From assembly GCA_945952105.1 (NCBI GenBank), contig CAMFGZ010000007.1, positions 1-64,000 of the forward strand: 64,000 nucleotides of DNA, read 5' to 3'. The notes under the pieces are model-generated. The model was given only the letters and a program-made list of their open reading frames with translations. It did no database searches and was not told the origin of the DNA. A program made the translations under genes and the position numbers. Every line of letters begins with the position of its first letter. Position 1 is the first letter of the stretch. Shown here piece after piece: positions 54,585 through 64,000 of the stretch. This DNA is from an uncultured Rhodospirillaceae bacterium. GTDB lineage: Bacteria; Pseudomonadota; Alphaproteobacteria; Reyranellales; Reyranellaceae.

Positions 54585-54816
54585 GGGCGCGGGTTTATAG
54601 GCGGGCGGCATTTGGGGAGCAACAGCTTCCGGCGGCCAGGCCCGCGAATGGCGAATAAAAGCGCCGAATCAGGCCTTTAGGGGCACCCGGGCGGAAGGCG
54701 CGAACGACCTTCCGTCCCCCGCCGAGATGCTGGCCCGGACGCAGGGCCTTGAAATGATTGCCTTTTCGGCATCCGGAGGGTTCAAGGGGCGGCGTCCGCG
54801 GGAGCCGTCTCCGGCG

Positions 54817-54844
54817 TTGACTCATGAGCGGGCATGCGTATATT
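54817..54844 (+). promoter_or_regulatory. Sigma-70-type promoter for rplU-rpmA
   Basis: TTGACT (54817-54822), 16-nt spacer, TATATT (54839-54844). Transcription would start near 54851, giving an ~80-nt leader with T-rich stretches before rplU. The rest of the gap 54585-54933 shows nothing else. Confidence 0.65.
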
Positions 54845-54933
54845 CCGCGCTCCTTCGGTGGGCCCTCGGTTCGCCGTGCTCTTTCGTGTTTTTCGGCGTT
54901 TTTCGGCCGGGGAACTTCAAGCCGGGTGTCATC

Positions 54934-55233
54934 ATGATCGCCGTTATCCGCACGGGTGGAAAGCAATACACGGTCGCCGCCGACGACCAGCTCACGGTCG
55001 AGAAGATCGAGGGCGAGGCTGGCGCCAAGATCGAGTTCACCGACGTGCTGATGGTCGGCGACAAGATCGGCGCGCCGACCGTGGCCGGCGCCAAGGTCGT
55101 GGGCTCGATCGTCAAGCAGGGCCGCGGCGAGCACCTGATCGTCTTCAAGAAGCGCCGTCGCCAGAACTCGCGGCGCAAGAACGGTCATCGTCAGGACCTG
55201 ACGGTGGTCAAGATCGAACAGATCGTCGCCTGA
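54934..55233 (+). CDS. rplU: 50S ribosomal protein L21
   Basis: 99 residues, the normal length. [20 protein letters not shown] opens it, and [17 protein letters not shown] is the conserved basic segment near the C-terminus. ATG at 54934 fixed by homology; the open frame to 54727 is leader. First of the conserved rplU-rpmA pair. Confidence 0.97.
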   Translation: MIAVIRTGGKQYTVAADDQLTVEKIEGEAGAKIEFTDVLMVGDKIGAPTVAGAKVVGSIVKQGRGEHLIVFKKRRRQNSRRKNGHRQDLTVVKIEQIVA

Positions 55234-55255
55234 GCAGAGCGACCGGAGTAGTACG

Positions 55256-55528
55256 ATGGCACACAAGAAAGCAGGCGGCTCCTCGCGCAACGGCCGCGAT
55301 TCGGACGGCAAGCGCCTGGGCGTGAAGCGCTTCGGCGGCCAGAAGGTCGTGTCGGGCAACATCATCGTCCGCCAGCGCGGCACCAAGATGAGCGCCGGCG
55401 AGAATGTCGGGGTCGGCCGCGACCACACGCTGTTCGCCGTTGCCGACGGCGTCGTTTCCTTCCGCACCCGCTCGGGCGGCAAGGTCGAAGTGAACGTCCT
55501 CCCGGCGCCGGCCCTGGCCGCCGAATAG
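55256..55528 (+). CDS. rpmA: 50S ribosomal protein L27
   Basis: 90 residues with the classic [16 protein letters not shown] start and [19 protein letters not shown] core. Its flexible N-terminus reaches the peptidyl-transferase centre. CGGAG precedes the ATG. A strong terminator follows. Confidence 0.98.
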   Translation: MAHKKAGGSSRNGRDSDGKRLGVKRFGGQKVVSGNIIVRQRGTKMSAGENVGVGRDHTLFAVADGVVSFRTRSGGKVEVNVLPAPALAAE

Positions 55529-55552
55529 CGCCGTTCATCCCATCGGATTGTG

Positions 55553-55586
55553 AAGGGGGAGCGGCTCGCCGTTCCCCCTTTTCGTT
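55553..55586 (+). terminator. Rho-independent terminator after rpmA
   Basis: AAGGGGGAGCGG pairs with CCGTTCCCCCTT (one G-U) around a CTCG loop, followed by TTCGTTTCT. It separates rplU-rpmA from obgE. Confidence 0.85.
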
Positions 55587-55601
55587 TCTGGACCCCATCC
55601 C

Positions 55602-56615
55602 ATGAAGTTCCTCGACCAGGCCAAGATCTACATCCGCTCCGGCAACGGCGGCGCCGGATGCGCGGGCTTTCGCCGTGAGAAGTTCATCGAGTTCGGCGGC
55701 CCGGACGGCGGCGACGGCGGACGCGGCGGCGACGTCATCGTCGAATGCGTCGACGGACTCAACACGCTGATCGACTATCGCTACGCGCAGCACTTCAAGG
55801 CCGAGACCGGCCATCACGGCATGGGCAGCCAGCGCACCGGCGCCAAGGGCAAGGACATCGTGCTGCGCCTGCCGCGCGGCACGCAGATCTTCGCCGAGGA
55901 CAACGAGACGCTGCTGCTCGACATGACCGAGATCGGCCAGCGCGTGGTCATCGCCAAGGGCGGCGACGGCGGCTACGGCAACCTGCACTACAAGACCTCC
56001 ACCAACCGCGCGCCGCGCCGTGCCGACAAGGGCTGGCCCGGCCAGGAGATGTCGCTCTGGCTGCGCCTGAAGCTGATCGCCGACATCGGCCTGGTCGGCT
56101 TGCCCAACGCCGGCAAATCGACCTTCCTCTCCTCGAATACCAATGCGCGGCCGAAGATCGCCGACTACCCGTTCACGACGCTGCATCCCGGCCTCGGGGT
56201 GGTGAAGGTGGGCGAGCGCGAGTTCGTGATGGCCGACATTCCCGGCCTCATCGAGGGCGCGCACGAGGGCGCCGGCCTCGGCACGCGCTTCCTCGGCCAT
56301 GTCGAGCGCTGCCGCGCGCTGCTGCATCTCGTCGACGGCACGCAGGACGACGTGGCCGACGCCTATCGCACGGTGCGCCGCGAGTTGAAGGCCTATGGCG
56401 GCAATCTCGTGCGCAAGAAGGAAATCCTGGCGCTGAACAAGACAGACGCCATGACCGACGAAGACATCGAGGCCAAGCGCGCGCAGCTCGCCAAGGTGAG
56501 CCGCAAGACCGTGCATGTGATCTCCGGCGTTTCCGGCAACGGCGTGCAACCCCTGCTGCACGAGCTGATGAAGCTGGTCGAGAAGCAGCGCACGCCCGCC
56601 AAGGACGCGGCATGA
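55602..56615 (+). CDS. obgE: GTPase Obg
   Basis: 337 residues. Glycine-rich Obg fold (1-~158; [25 protein letters not shown]) and G domain with [21 protein letters not shown] and NKTD. Ribosome assembly and stress GTPase. It lacks the variable C-terminal extension found in some species. Overlaps proB by 4 bp (ATGA). Confidence 0.97.
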   Translation: MKFLDQAKIYIRSGNGGAGCAGFRREKFIEFGGPDGGDGGRGGDVIVECVDGLNTLIDYRYAQHFKAETGHHGMGSQRTGAKGKDIVLRLPRGTQIFAEDNETLLLDMTEIGQRVVIAKGGDGGYGNLHYKTSTNRAPRRADKGWPGQEMSLWLRLKLIADIGLVGLPNAGKSTFLSSNTNARPKIADYPFTTLHPGLGVVKVGEREFVMADIPGLIEGAHEGAGLGTRFLGHVERCRALLHLVDGTQDDVADAYRTVRRELKAYGGNLVRKKEILALNKTDAMTDEDIEAKRAQLAKVSRKTVHVISGVSGNGVQPLLHELMKLVEKQRTPAKDAA

Positions 56616-57727
56616 CTCCCCTCGCCGGTGCTCGTCGGCTGGTCGTCAAGATCGGCTCCTCGATCCTGGTGGACGAGAAGAAGGGCGAGGTCCGGCGGGA
56701 CTGGCTCGAGGCCCTGACCAACGACGTCGCGCGGCTGCACAAGGGCGGCTGCGAGGTCGTACTGGTTTCGTCGGGCGCCATTCGCCTCGGCCGCACGCAT
56801 CTCAAGCTGGCGTCGGGTCCGCTGCGCCTCGAAGAGAGCCAGGCCGCCGCGGCGACCGGACAGATCCAGCTGGCGCAGGCCTACCAGGAAGCGCTGGCCC
56901 GCCACGGCATCACCGTCGCGCAGATCCTGCTGACCCTGAACGACTCCGAGGAACGCCGCCGCTACCTCAATGCACGCCAGACGATGGCGACGCTGCTGGG
57001 TCTCGGCGCCGTCCCGGTGATCAACGAGAACGACACGGTCGCCACCGACGAGATCCGCTTCGGCGACAATGACCGTCTTGGCGCGCGCGTCGCCGAGATG
57101 ATCTCGGCCGACACGCTGGTGCTGCTGTCGGACATCGACGGCCTCTACACCGGCGACCCGCGCAGCGACGCCTCGGCGACGTTCATTCCCGAAATCCGCG
57201 AGATCACGCCCGCGATCGAGGCCATGGCCGGCGTCGCCGCCTCCGAGATGTCGAACGGCGGCATGGTGACGAAGCTGATGGCCGGCCGCATCGCCATGGC
57301 CGCGGGCTGCCGCATGGCCATCGCCGACGGACGCAGCGTCGGGGCGCTGGGCGCGCTGATCGACGGCACCGCGCGCTGCAGTTGGTTCCTGCCCGAGGCC
57401 TCGCCCCTGTCGGCGCGCAAGAAGTGGATCAAGGGCTCGCTAAAGACCAACGGCACGCTGATCGTCGACGATGGCGCGGTGCGCGCGCTCTCGACGGGCA
57501 AGAGCCTGCTGCCGGCCGGCGTCACCTCGGTCGCGGGCGAATTCCGCCGCGGCGATGTGGTCGACGTGCGGGATCGCGGCGGGCGCGTGCTGGCGCGCGG
57601 CCTGGTCGCCTATGCCGCCGACGACGCGCGCCGCATCGCCGGCCGCAAGAGCGCCGAGATCGAGCGGCTGCTGGGGTTCCGCGGCCGCGACGAGATCGTC
57701 CATCGCGACGACCTCGTGGTCGAGTGA
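56612..57727 (+). CDS. proB: Glutamate 5-kinase
   Basis: 371 residues: amino-acid kinase domain ([38 protein letters not shown]) and a C-terminal PUA domain from about residue 275. First step of proline synthesis. ATGA overlap with obgE; proA follows after 16 bp. Confidence 0.96.
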   Translation: MTPLAGARRLVVKIGSSILVDEKKGEVRRDWLEALTNDVARLHKGGCEVVLVSSGAIRLGRTHLKLASGPLRLEESQAAAATGQIQLAQAYQEALARHGITVAQILLTLNDSEERRRYLNARQTMATLLGLGAVPVINENDTVATDEIRFGDNDRLGARVAEMISADTLVLLSDIDGLYTGDPRSDASATFIPEIREITPAIEAMAGVAASEMSNGGMVTKLMAGRIAMAAGCRMAIADGRSVGALGALIDGTARCSWFLPEASPLSARKKWIKGSLKTNGTLIVDDGAVRALSTGKSLLPAGVTSVAGEFRRGDVVDVRDRGGRVLARGLVAYAADDARRIAGRKSAEIERLLGFRGRDEIVHRDDLVVE

Positions 57728-57743
57728 AGAGATGGAGCGTGCG

Positions 57744-59027
57744 ATGAACGTCCAGATCAAACCCGGCACGGAAGACGCCTCAGCCATCGTGGCCGGGCTC
57801 GGCCGCCGCGCGAAGGAAGCCGCCGCGTCGCTGCGCAACGCCCCGACCGACGCCAAGAACAAGGCGCTGATCGAAGCGGCCCGCCTGATCCGTGAAGAGA
57901 AAGCGGCGATCCTGGCCGCCAATGCGCGTGACATAGACGCGGCGAAGGCCGCCGGGATGACCAGCGCCCTGCAGGATCGCCTGCTGCTGAACGACGCACG
58001 CATCGAGGCGATGGCCCGGGGCCTCGACGACATCGCCGCCCTCCCCGATCCGGTCGGCGCGGTCATCGAGGAATGGCAGCGTCCCAACGGCCTGTCGCTC
58101 AGCCGCGTGCGCGTGCCGATCGGCATCATTGGCGTGATCTACGAGGCGCGCCCGAACGTCACCGCCGATGCCGGCGCGCTCTGCATCAAGTCGGGCAACG
58201 TCGTCGTGCTGCGCGGCGGCTCCGACAGCTTCCATTCCTCGCGCACCATCGTCGAGCTGCTGCGCCGCGCCCTGGCCGGTGCCGGCCTGCCCGAGGATTG
58301 CGTCGCTCTCGTGCCGACGACGGATCGCGCCGCCGTGGGCGAGATGCTGCGCGCCATGGACTGGCTCGACCTGATCGTGCCGCGCGGCGGGCGCTCGCTG
58401 ATCGACCGCGTGACGCAGGAAAGCCGCGTGCCGGTGCTGCGCCACTATGACGGCATCTGCCACGTCTATGTCGACCGCGATGCCGATGTGGCGATGGCGC
58501 GCGACCTCGTCGCCAACGCCAAGATGCGCCGGGTCAGCGTCTGCGGCGCCGCCGAGACGCTGCTGATCGACCGCGCCGCGCTCGACACGCATCTCGCGCC
58601 CGTGCTGGCGAAGCTGCACGAGCTGGGCTGCGAGGTGCGCGGCGACGCCGAGGTACAGAAGCGCGATCCAAAGGCGGTGGCGGCCACCGAGAAGGACTGG
58701 CGCACCGAATATCTCGAACCGATCATCTCGGTCGCCACGGTCGACGGCGTCGCCGGCGCGATCGACCACATCTCCCGCTACGGCAGCCAGCACACAGAAT
58801 CGATCGTCACCGACAACGACGCGACGGCGCGACGCTTCCTGGGAGAAGTCGACAGCGCCATCGTGATGCACAATGCCAGCACGCAATTCGCGGACGGTGG
58901 AGAATTCGGCCTGGGCGCCGAGATCGGCATCTCGACCAACCGCATGCATGCACGCGGTCCCGTCGGACTGGTCGAGCTCACGACCTACAAGAACATCGTG
59001 CGCGGCAAAGGTACGCTGAGACCGTGA
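57744..59027 (+). CDS. proA: Gamma-glutamyl phosphate reductase
   Basis: 427 residues. Aldehyde-dehydrogenase-like enzyme reducing gamma-glutamyl phosphate to the semialdehyde. Landmarks [30 protein letters not shown] and the catalytic cysteine in [14 protein letters not shown]. The ATG at 57744 has GGAG at 6-nt spacing and is preferred over the ATG at 57732. Its stop overlaps the GTG of nadD (GTGA). Confidence 0.96.
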   Translation: MNVQIKPGTEDASAIVAGLGRRAKEAAASLRNAPTDAKNKALIEAARLIREEKAAILAANARDIDAAKAAGMTSALQDRLLLNDARIEAMARGLDDIAALPDPVGAVIEEWQRPNGLSLSRVRVPIGIIGVIYEARPNVTADAGALCIKSGNVVVLRGGSDSFHSSRTIVELLRRALAGAGLPEDCVALVPTTDRAAVGEMLRAMDWLDLIVPRGGRSLIDRVTQESRVPVLRHYDGICHVYVDRDADVAMARDLVANAKMRRVSVCGAAETLLIDRAALDTHLAPVLAKLHELGCEVRGDAEVQKRDPKAVAATEKDWRTEYLEPIISVATVDGVAGAIDHISRYGSQHTESIVTDNDATARRFLGEVDSAIVMHNASTQFADGGEFGLGAEIGISTNRMHARGPVGLVELTTYKNIVRGKGTLRP

Positions 59028-60121
59028 CCCTTCACCCGATGCCCGGCGTGTCGCGCGCCACGACGCGGCGCATCGGCCTGCTGGGCGGTTCGTTCAATCC
59101 GGCGCACGCCGGCCATCGCCATATCAGCCTCGAGGCAATGAAGCGCCTCGGCCTCGACGAGGTCTGGTGGCTGGTCTCGCCGCAGAACCCGCTGAAGAGC
59201 GGCGACGGCATGGAGCCGCTGCCCACGCGCGTCGCCCGCGCCCGGCAGGCCGCCCGACATCCGAAGATCCGCGTCGACGCGCCCGAGCTGGTGCTGGGCA
59301 CGCGCTACACGCTGGACACGGTGCGGGCGCTGAAGCGGGTCTATCCTCACGCCAAATTCGTCTGGCTGATGGGTGCCGACATCCTGCCCCAGCTCGTCGA
59401 CTGGGCGGGCTGGCGCGACCTGTTCGGTAGCATCCCCCTCGCGGTGTTCGCCCGTCCCGGCTGGGGCTATGCCGCACTGGCCTCCACGGCGCCACGCACT
59501 TTCGAGCGATTCCGGCTGCAGGCCGCCGAGGCCCGCCGGCTCGCCACTTGCGGGCCGCCGGCCTGGTGCTTTATCCCGAGCAGGCTGGACAGCCATTCGG
59601 CCACGGCCATCCGTGCCATGCGGCCGCGACGGACCAGAACGAAAGGAAAGACCATCCCCGACCAGACCCGCCCGCTTCCCGACCGAAGCAAAGCCTCCGA
59701 TGCGCTCCTGAAACTGGTGCGCGAGTCGCTGGACGACAACAAGGCCGAAGACGTCGTCGTCATCGACCTCAAGGGCAAGTCCGCCTTCGCCGACTACATG
59801 GTGATCGCCTCGGGCCGCTCCAACCGCCAGGTCGTGGCCATCGCCGAGCATCTCGCCGACAAGCTCAAGCAGACCGGCCACGGCTACACGCCGGTCGAGG
59901 GCAAGCAGACCGGCGACTGGGTGCTGGTCGATGCCGGCGACGTGGTCGTTCACGTCTTCCGCCCCGAGCCGCGCGCCTTCTATGCGCTCGAGAAGATGTG
60001 GGCGCTGGAGAACGAAGCGGCCGACAAGCCCGTCAAGAAGGCGGCTGCCAAGCGCGCAGCGCCGAAGGCGGCGGGCAAGACAGCGGCCAAGTCACCGGCC
60101 CGGCGCAAGCGCGCCTCCTGA
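59024..60121 (+). CDS. nadD-rsfS: NadD-RsfS fusion: nicotinate-nucleotide adenylyltransferase plus ribosome silencing factor
   Basis: 365 residues in one uninterrupted frame. Residues 1-~200 are NadD, with the nucleotidyltransferase site [11 protein letters not shown] (21-31) and HSATAIRA at its usual end. Residues ~215-330 are RsfS ([37 protein letters not shown]), followed by a Lys/Ala-rich tail. In most relatives these are neighbouring separate genes; here no stop separates them. AAGGAA at 59643 sits 5 nt before an in-frame ATC (59654), where RsfS would normally begin, so separate initiation may also occur. GTG start overlapping proA. Confidence 0.88.
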   Translation: MTLHPMPGVSRATTRRIGLLGGSFNPAHAGHRHISLEAMKRLGLDEVWWLVSPQNPLKSGDGMEPLPTRVARARQAARHPKIRVDAPELVLGTRYTLDTVRALKRVYPHAKFVWLMGADILPQLVDWAGWRDLFGSIPLAVFARPGWGYAALASTAPRTFERFRLQAAEARRLATCGPPAWCFIPSRLDSHSATAIRAMRPRRTRTKGKTIPDQTRPLPDRSKASDALLKLVRESLDDNKAEDVVVIDLKGKSAFADYMVIASGRSNRQVVAIAEHLADKLKQTGHGYTPVEGKQTGDWVLVDAGDVVVHVFRPEPRAFYALEKMWALENEAADKPVKKAAAKRAAPKAAGKTAAKSPARRKRAS

Positions 60122-60128
60122 GCACGAC

Positions 60129-60587
60129 TTGAAGATCACGATTGCCGCCATCGGCCGCGCCACGCGCGGGCCGGAGCGCGATCTGTACGACCACTATGCC
60201 GGCCGCATCCGCTGGCCGCTCGCGCTGCGGGAGCTGGAGGAGAAGCGGAAGCTGCCAGCGCCCCAGCTGATGCAGCGTGAGGGCGAATTGCTGCTTGGGG
60301 CTGTGCCCGCGGGTGCGACCCTCGTGATGCTGGACCGCCGCGGCAAGGCGCTGGACAGCGAGGCCTTCGCCGCCCGGCTCGGCGCCTGGCGGGACGGGTC
60401 CGTGTCGGACGTGGCTTTCCTGATCGGCGGCGCCGATGGCCATACCGAGGCGATGCTCAGAAAAGCCCACCTGCTCCTGTCATTTGGGGCCATGACCTGG
60501 CCTCACATGCTGGCCCGCGGGATGCTGGCCGAGCAGATCTACCGGGCCCAGCAGCTTCTCGCCGGACACCCCTACCACCGGGCGTGA
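60129..60587 (+). CDS. rlmH: 23S rRNA (pseudouridine1915-N3)-methyltransferase RlmH
   Basis: 152-residue SPOUT enzyme with the C-terminal knot motif FLIGGADGHTE and FGAMTWPHMLARGMLAEQIYR. It methylates pseudouridine 1915 in helix 69. TTG start at 60129 just after nadD-rsfS; no good Shine-Dalgarno, consistent with coupling. Confidence 0.93.
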   Translation: MKITIAAIGRATRGPERDLYDHYAGRIRWPLALRELEEKRKLPAPQLMQREGELLLGAVPAGATLVMLDRRGKALDSEAFAARLGAWRDGSVSDVAFLIGGADGHTEAMLRKAHLLLSFGAMTWPHMLARGMLAEQIYRAQQLLAGHPYHRA

Positions 60588-60642
60588 AATACCGGCGATT
60601 TTGCCTCTGTTCTGACGAAAAACCGGGGCTACATTGGCGGCC

Positions 60643-61242
60643 ATGCACGCCCTTCCCCGGTGGCTCCTGGCCGCCTCCTCCGCCCTCCTCCTGACGGCGG
60701 CCTCGACCGCCGCCATGGCCCAGTCGACGCCACCGGCCAAGCCCGCCGAAAAGCCGGCCACGAAGTCGGTGCGCAGCATCCCGTACGTGTCCATCACGGG
60801 CGAGGACGGCAAGCAGCGACACTACGAGACCAATGCCATCCCGCTGCTGTTCCATCGCGCCTGCTTCGGCTGGCGCATGTATCTCGGCGGCCCCAACCGC
60901 GTCGTGTCGCTGAAGGAGGTGCTCACGACCTCGCAGCCGGCCGAGCAGGTGATCGCGGGTCCCGAAACCGAGGTCAGCGCCGACAAGACGAAGGCCACGA
61001 CCCGGATGCTCGAGACCGTGCAGGACGGCGTGCTGCAGCGGTCGTGGTGCATCATCCCGGGCGACCCGGCGGGGACCTACACCTACGACGTCAGCATCGA
61101 CGGCGAGCCGCGCGGCGAGTTCGTGTTCTGCGCCATCGAGGTGCCGGACCAGAATCCCAACACCGATCCGCGCGAGCTGAGCTGTCCCAACAAGTTCAAC
61201 GCCGTCGAACGCGCCCAGCCGCAGCCGAAGAAGGCTTCGTGA
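60643..61242 (+). CDS. Secreted protein of unknown function between rlmH and gpmI
   Basis: 199 residues. Signal peptide (MHALPRWLLAASSALLLTAA) and a Pro/Lys-rich linker, then a domain with cysteines at ACFGWR, SWCIIPG, VFCAIEV and LSCPNKF that may form two disulphides. The family is unknown to me. ATG at 60643 chosen; a TTG at 60634 is in frame. Its stop overlaps the gpmI start (TGATG). Confidence 0.82.
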   Translation: MHALPRWLLAASSALLLTAASTAAMAQSTPPAKPAEKPATKSVRSIPYVSITGEDGKQRHYETNAIPLLFHRACFGWRMYLGGPNRVVSLKEVLTTSQPAEQVIAGPETEVSADKTKATTRMLETVQDGVLQRSWCIIPGDPAGTYTYDVSIDGEPRGEFVFCAIEVPDQNPNTDPRELSCPNKFNAVERAQPQPKKAS

Positions 61243-62834
61243 TGGCTGCCAACGCTCCGCGTCCTGTCCTGCTCTGCATCCTCGACGGCTGGGGCCATCG
61301 TCCCGACCTGTCGTACAATGCGATCCTGGGCGCCCGCACGCCGAACTTCGACCGGCTGGTCTCGACCTGTCCGCAGGGCCTGATCGACGCCTCGGAAACT
61401 TTCGTCGGCCTGCCCAAGGGGCAGATGGGCAATTCCGAGGTCGGCCACATGAACCTCGGCGCCGGCCGCGTCGCCGTTCCCGACCTGCCGCGCATCGACA
61501 ACGCCATCGAGGACGGATCCCTCGCGCAGAACGCGATCCTCACCGGCACGATCGCCACCCTGAAGAAGAGCGGCGCGGCTCTGCACCTGATGGGTCTCGC
61601 CTCGCCAGGCGGCGTACACGCCCACCAGGATCACCTGATCTTCCTCGCCAACCTGTTCGCAGGCCATGGTGTGCCGGTCTGGATCCACGCCTTCCTCGAC
61701 GGGCGGGACATGCCGCCGCGCAGCGCGCTGGAATGCCTCGACCATATCCAGGGAGGCCTGAAGCCCGGCCTGCCGATCCGCTTCGCCACCGTGTCCGGCC
61801 GCTTCTATCCGATGGACCGCGACAAGCGCTGGGAGCGCGTGACCCTGGCCTATGACGCGATGGTCGATGCCAGGGGCGAGCATGCGGCGACGGCGAAGCA
61901 AGCCGTCGACAGGGCCTATGCCGCCAACCTCGACGACGAGTTCGTGCTGCCGACGGTGATCGACGGATACGCCGGCATGAAGGACGGCGACGGCCTCCTG
62001 ATGTTCAACTACCGATCCGACCGCGCCCGCCAGATCCTGACGGCGCTGCTCGATCCGCGCTTCGACGGCTTCAATCGCAACCGGGTCGTCAACTTTGCGG
62101 CGAAGGTCGGCATGGTCGACTATTCGGCGGCGCTCAATCCGTTCCTTCAGACGCTGTTCCCGCCCGAGGTCATCAAGATGGGCCTCGGCGAGACCGTGTC
62201 GAAGGCTGGCCTGAAGCAGCTCCGTATCGCGGAGACGGAGAAGTACGCGCACGTCACTTTCTTCTTCAACGGCGGCGAGGAGCGCGTGTTCGACGGCGAG
62301 GAGCGCATCCTCGTGCCGTCGCCCAAGGTGAAGACCTACGATCTCAAACCGGAGATGAGCAGCGGCGAAGTCACCGACAAGCTCGTCGAGGCGATCGGCT
62401 CGGGCAAATTCGACCTGATCGTGGTCAACTACGCCAACACCGACATGGTCGGCCACACCGGCGATCTAGGCGCCGCCACTCGCGCGGTGGAAGCCGTGGA
62501 CGCCTGTCTCGGCCGCTTGATGCAGGCCATCCAGGCCGCTGGCGGCGCGATGTTCGTCACGGCCGACCACGGAAATGCCGAGCAGATGTACGACGAGCAG
62601 TCGCACCAGAAGCACACCCAGCACACGTTGAATCGCGTGCCCGCGCTGCTGTTCAACGCACCGATGGCGATCCATTCGCTGACCGACGGCAAGCTGGCCG
62701 ATGTCGCGCCCACGTTGCTTGCCCTGATGGGAGTCCCGCAGCCTGCCGAAATGACGGGCACATCGATGCTTTCGACCGCGGCGCGGCCGGCCGTTCTGGC
62801 CACCTCGCGCCCAGCGGCCGCGGCCTCTGCCTGA
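61242..62834 (+). CDS. gpmI: 2,3-bisphosphoglycerate-independent phosphoglycerate mutase
   Basis: 530 residues. Alkaline-phosphatase fold with metal ligand D15 (LDGWGH) and catalytic S65 in QMGNSEVGH, plus TADHGNAEQM near the end. Interconverts 3- and 2-phosphoglycerate. 1-bp overlap with the upstream secreted protein gene. The usual envC neighbour before ctpA is missing. Confidence 0.96.
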   Translation: MAANAPRPVLLCILDGWGHRPDLSYNAILGARTPNFDRLVSTCPQGLIDASETFVGLPKGQMGNSEVGHMNLGAGRVAVPDLPRIDNAIEDGSLAQNAILTGTIATLKKSGAALHLMGLASPGGVHAHQDHLIFLANLFAGHGVPVWIHAFLDGRDMPPRSALECLDHIQGGLKPGLPIRFATVSGRFYPMDRDKRWERVTLAYDAMVDARGEHAATAKQAVDRAYAANLDDEFVLPTVIDGYAGMKDGDGLLMFNYRSDRARQILTALLDPRFDGFNRNRVVNFAAKVGMVDYSAALNPFLQTLFPPEVIKMGLGETVSKAGLKQLRIAETEKYAHVTFFFNGGEERVFDGEERILVPSPKVKTYDLKPEMSSGEVTDKLVEAIGSGKFDLIVVNYANTDMVGHTGDLGAATRAVEAVDACLGRLMQAIQAAGGAMFVTADHGNAEQMYDEQSHQKHTQHTLNRVPALLFNAPMAIHSLTDGKLADVAPTLLALMGVPQPAEMTGTSMLSTAARPAVLATSRPAAAASA

Positions 62835-62964
62835 TTTGTGAAGAGGCGCCCCGCCCCGCCGCCTTGATCCTGCCAAAGACGCCCTTGTATCCTCCCACCC
62901 ACGCTGAAACACCGGATCGCCGGGCCTCAAAGCCTCCGGCGACTTCCCTCCTGAAGGCACCCAA

Positions 62965-64000
62965 ATGACCTTTCCGCGCTTCGCTTCACTTGCCACGGCC
63001 GTGGCTCTCCTGGCCGCTCCCGCCCTCGCCCAGGACAAGCCGGCCGATCCGAAGGCCGGTGGTGGCGACAAGAGCGAACTCTACCAGCAGCTCAACCTGT
63101 TCGGTGACGTACTGGAGCGTATCCGTCGCGACTATGTCGAGCCGGTGGAGGAAAAGCAGCTCATCGAGAATGCCATCAACGGCATGCTGAGCGCGCTCGA
63201 CCCGCATTCGAGCTACATGAACCCGAAGTCGTACAAGGACATGCAGGTCCAGACGAAGGGTGAGTTCGGCGGCCTCGGCATCGAAGTCACGATGGACAAC
63301 GGCGTCATCAAGGTCGTGTCGCCGATCGACGACACGCCCGCCTCCAAGGCCGGCATCATGCCGGGCGACCTGATCTTCGCGCTGGACGGCGAGCCGGTTC
63401 AGGGCCTCACCCTTCAGGAAGCCGTCGAGAAGATGCGCGGCAAGGTCGGCACGCCGATCAAGGTCTCGATCCGCCGCGGCACCAAGGATCCGTTCGACGT
63501 GTCGCTGACGCGCGAGACGATCAAGGTTAAGCCGGTCAAGTACCGCCTCGAGGGCGGCGACATCGGCTACATCCGCGTCACCTCCTTCACCGAGCAGACG
63601 ACGCCCGGCGTGCTGGACGCGGTCGAGAAGCTCAAGAAGGAAGCGGGCAACAAGCTCAAGGGCTACATCATCGACCTGCGCAACAATCCGGGCGGCCTGC
63701 TCGACCAGGCCATCGCGATGTCCGACGCCTTCCTCGACAAGGGCGAGATCGTCTCGGTCAAGGCGCGCAAGAACGACGAGGTCCAGCGCTGGAACGCCAA
63801 GCCGGGCGACGTCGCCAACGGCCTGCCGATCGTCATCCTGATGAACGGCGGTTCGGCCTCGGCCTCGGAAATCGTGGCCGGCGCGCTGCAGGATCATCGC
63901 CGTGCCATCGTCCTCGGCACGCGTTCGTTCGGCAAGGGCTCGGTCCAGACGATCATGCAGGTGACTGGCGGCGGCGCGATCCGCCTCACCACGGCGCTCT
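62965..64000 (+). CDS. ctpA: Carboxy-terminal processing protease CtpA (S41), truncated by window end
   Basis: 345 residues visible. Signal peptide MTFPRFASLATAVALLAAPALA, an N-terminal helical segment, a PDZ domain around residues 85-170 (GEFGGLGIEV, IMPGDLIFALDG), then the S41 catalytic pair S299 (GGSASASEIVAG) and K324 (SFGKGSVQT), 25 apart as in Prc. Periplasmic protease of cell-envelope turnover. The gene continues past 64000. Confidence 0.95.
   Translation, partial: MTFPRFASLATAVALLAAPALAQDKPADPKAGGGDKSELYQQLNLFGDVLERIRRDYVEPVEEKQLIENAINGMLSALDPHSSYMNPKSYKDMQVQTKGEFGGLGIEVTMDNGVIKVVSPIDDTPASKAGIMPGDLIFALDGEPVQGLTLQEAVEKMRGKVGTPIKVSIRRGTKDPFDVSLTRETIKVKPVKYRLEGGDIGYIRVTSFTEQTTPGVLDAVEKLKKEAGNKLKGYIIDLRNNPGGLLDQAIAMSDAFLDKGEIVSVKARKNDEVQRWNAKPGDVANGLPIVILMNGGSASASEIVAGALQDHRRAIVLGTRSFGKGSVQTIMQVTGGGAIRLTTAL

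Overview
The window is high-GC DNA with short intergenic gaps, many overlapping start/stop codons (ATGA, GTGA) and frequent GTG/TTG starts. Gene content points to an alphaproteobacterium: the order rplU-rpmA-obgE-proB-proA-nadD-rsfS-rlmH-gpmI-ctpA, GGAAC-N16/17-CGTT promoters of the EcfG general-stress type, Bug/TTT periplasmic receptors, and a bacteriophytochrome with an HWE kinase. A soil or water heterotroph of the Reyranella/Rhodospirillales kind is plausible, but I cannot prove the genus from sequence alone.

Layout. 1-5.0 kb: a 1550-residue secreted sedolisin protease, then a REP-like inverted repeat. 5.0-7.8 kb: a GT39-type glycosyltransferase that apparently starts at CTG, a calcium-repeat secreted protein, and a lysine-rich protein behind an EcfG-like promoter. 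7.9-11.4 kb: ferrous iron operon feoA-feoB-PepSY protein. 11.4-14.6 kb: overlapping hydrolase, CoA-transferase, PPOX-like and GNAT genes. 14.6-19.0 kb: operon otsB-GH15-otsA divergent from a CsbD gene, each with its own EcfG-like promoter. 19.1-25.0 kb: class V aminotransferase, Bug receptor, hyuA, hyuB. 25.0-30.3 kb: an IlvD/Edd dehydratase, a secreted protein of unknown role, SMP-30 lactonase and MFS transporter. 30.3-33.4 kb: bphO-bphP light sensing. 33.6-37.0 kb: a D-tartrate dehydratase-like enzyme facing two tandem Bug receptors with a tiny lipoprotein between them. 37.1-39.5 kb: CPA2 antiporter and a secreted protein. 39.5-44.4 kb: envelope glycan genes (GT-C, GtrA, VTT, SGNH, acyltransferase 3). 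44.5-50.3 kb: pobA, an oligopeptide-type binding protein, several small proteins, and a TPR pseudogene broken by two frameshifts. 50.4-51.1 kb: a Phd/VapC toxin-antitoxin pair.

51.18-54.51 kb is a 3.3-kb integrated element bounded by a perfect 19-bp direct repeat of the 3' end of tRNA-Ser(CGA). It carries a tyrosine recombinase, a 63-residue protein, an open frame with no usable start codon, and about 0.8 kb of apparently non-coding DNA with ~105-bp repeats. This is the best candidate for something undescribed. 54.6-64.0 kb returns to the conserved housekeeping block, including an in-frame NadD-RsfS fusion; the window ends inside ctpA.

How the genes work together: trehalose synthesis, CsbD and the lysine-rich protein look like one general-stress regulon. 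bphO makes the biliverdin used by bphP. The scattered Bug receptors beside catabolic enzymes (hydantoinase/oxoprolinase, tartrate dehydratase) suggest uptake and breakdown of small organic acids and amides.
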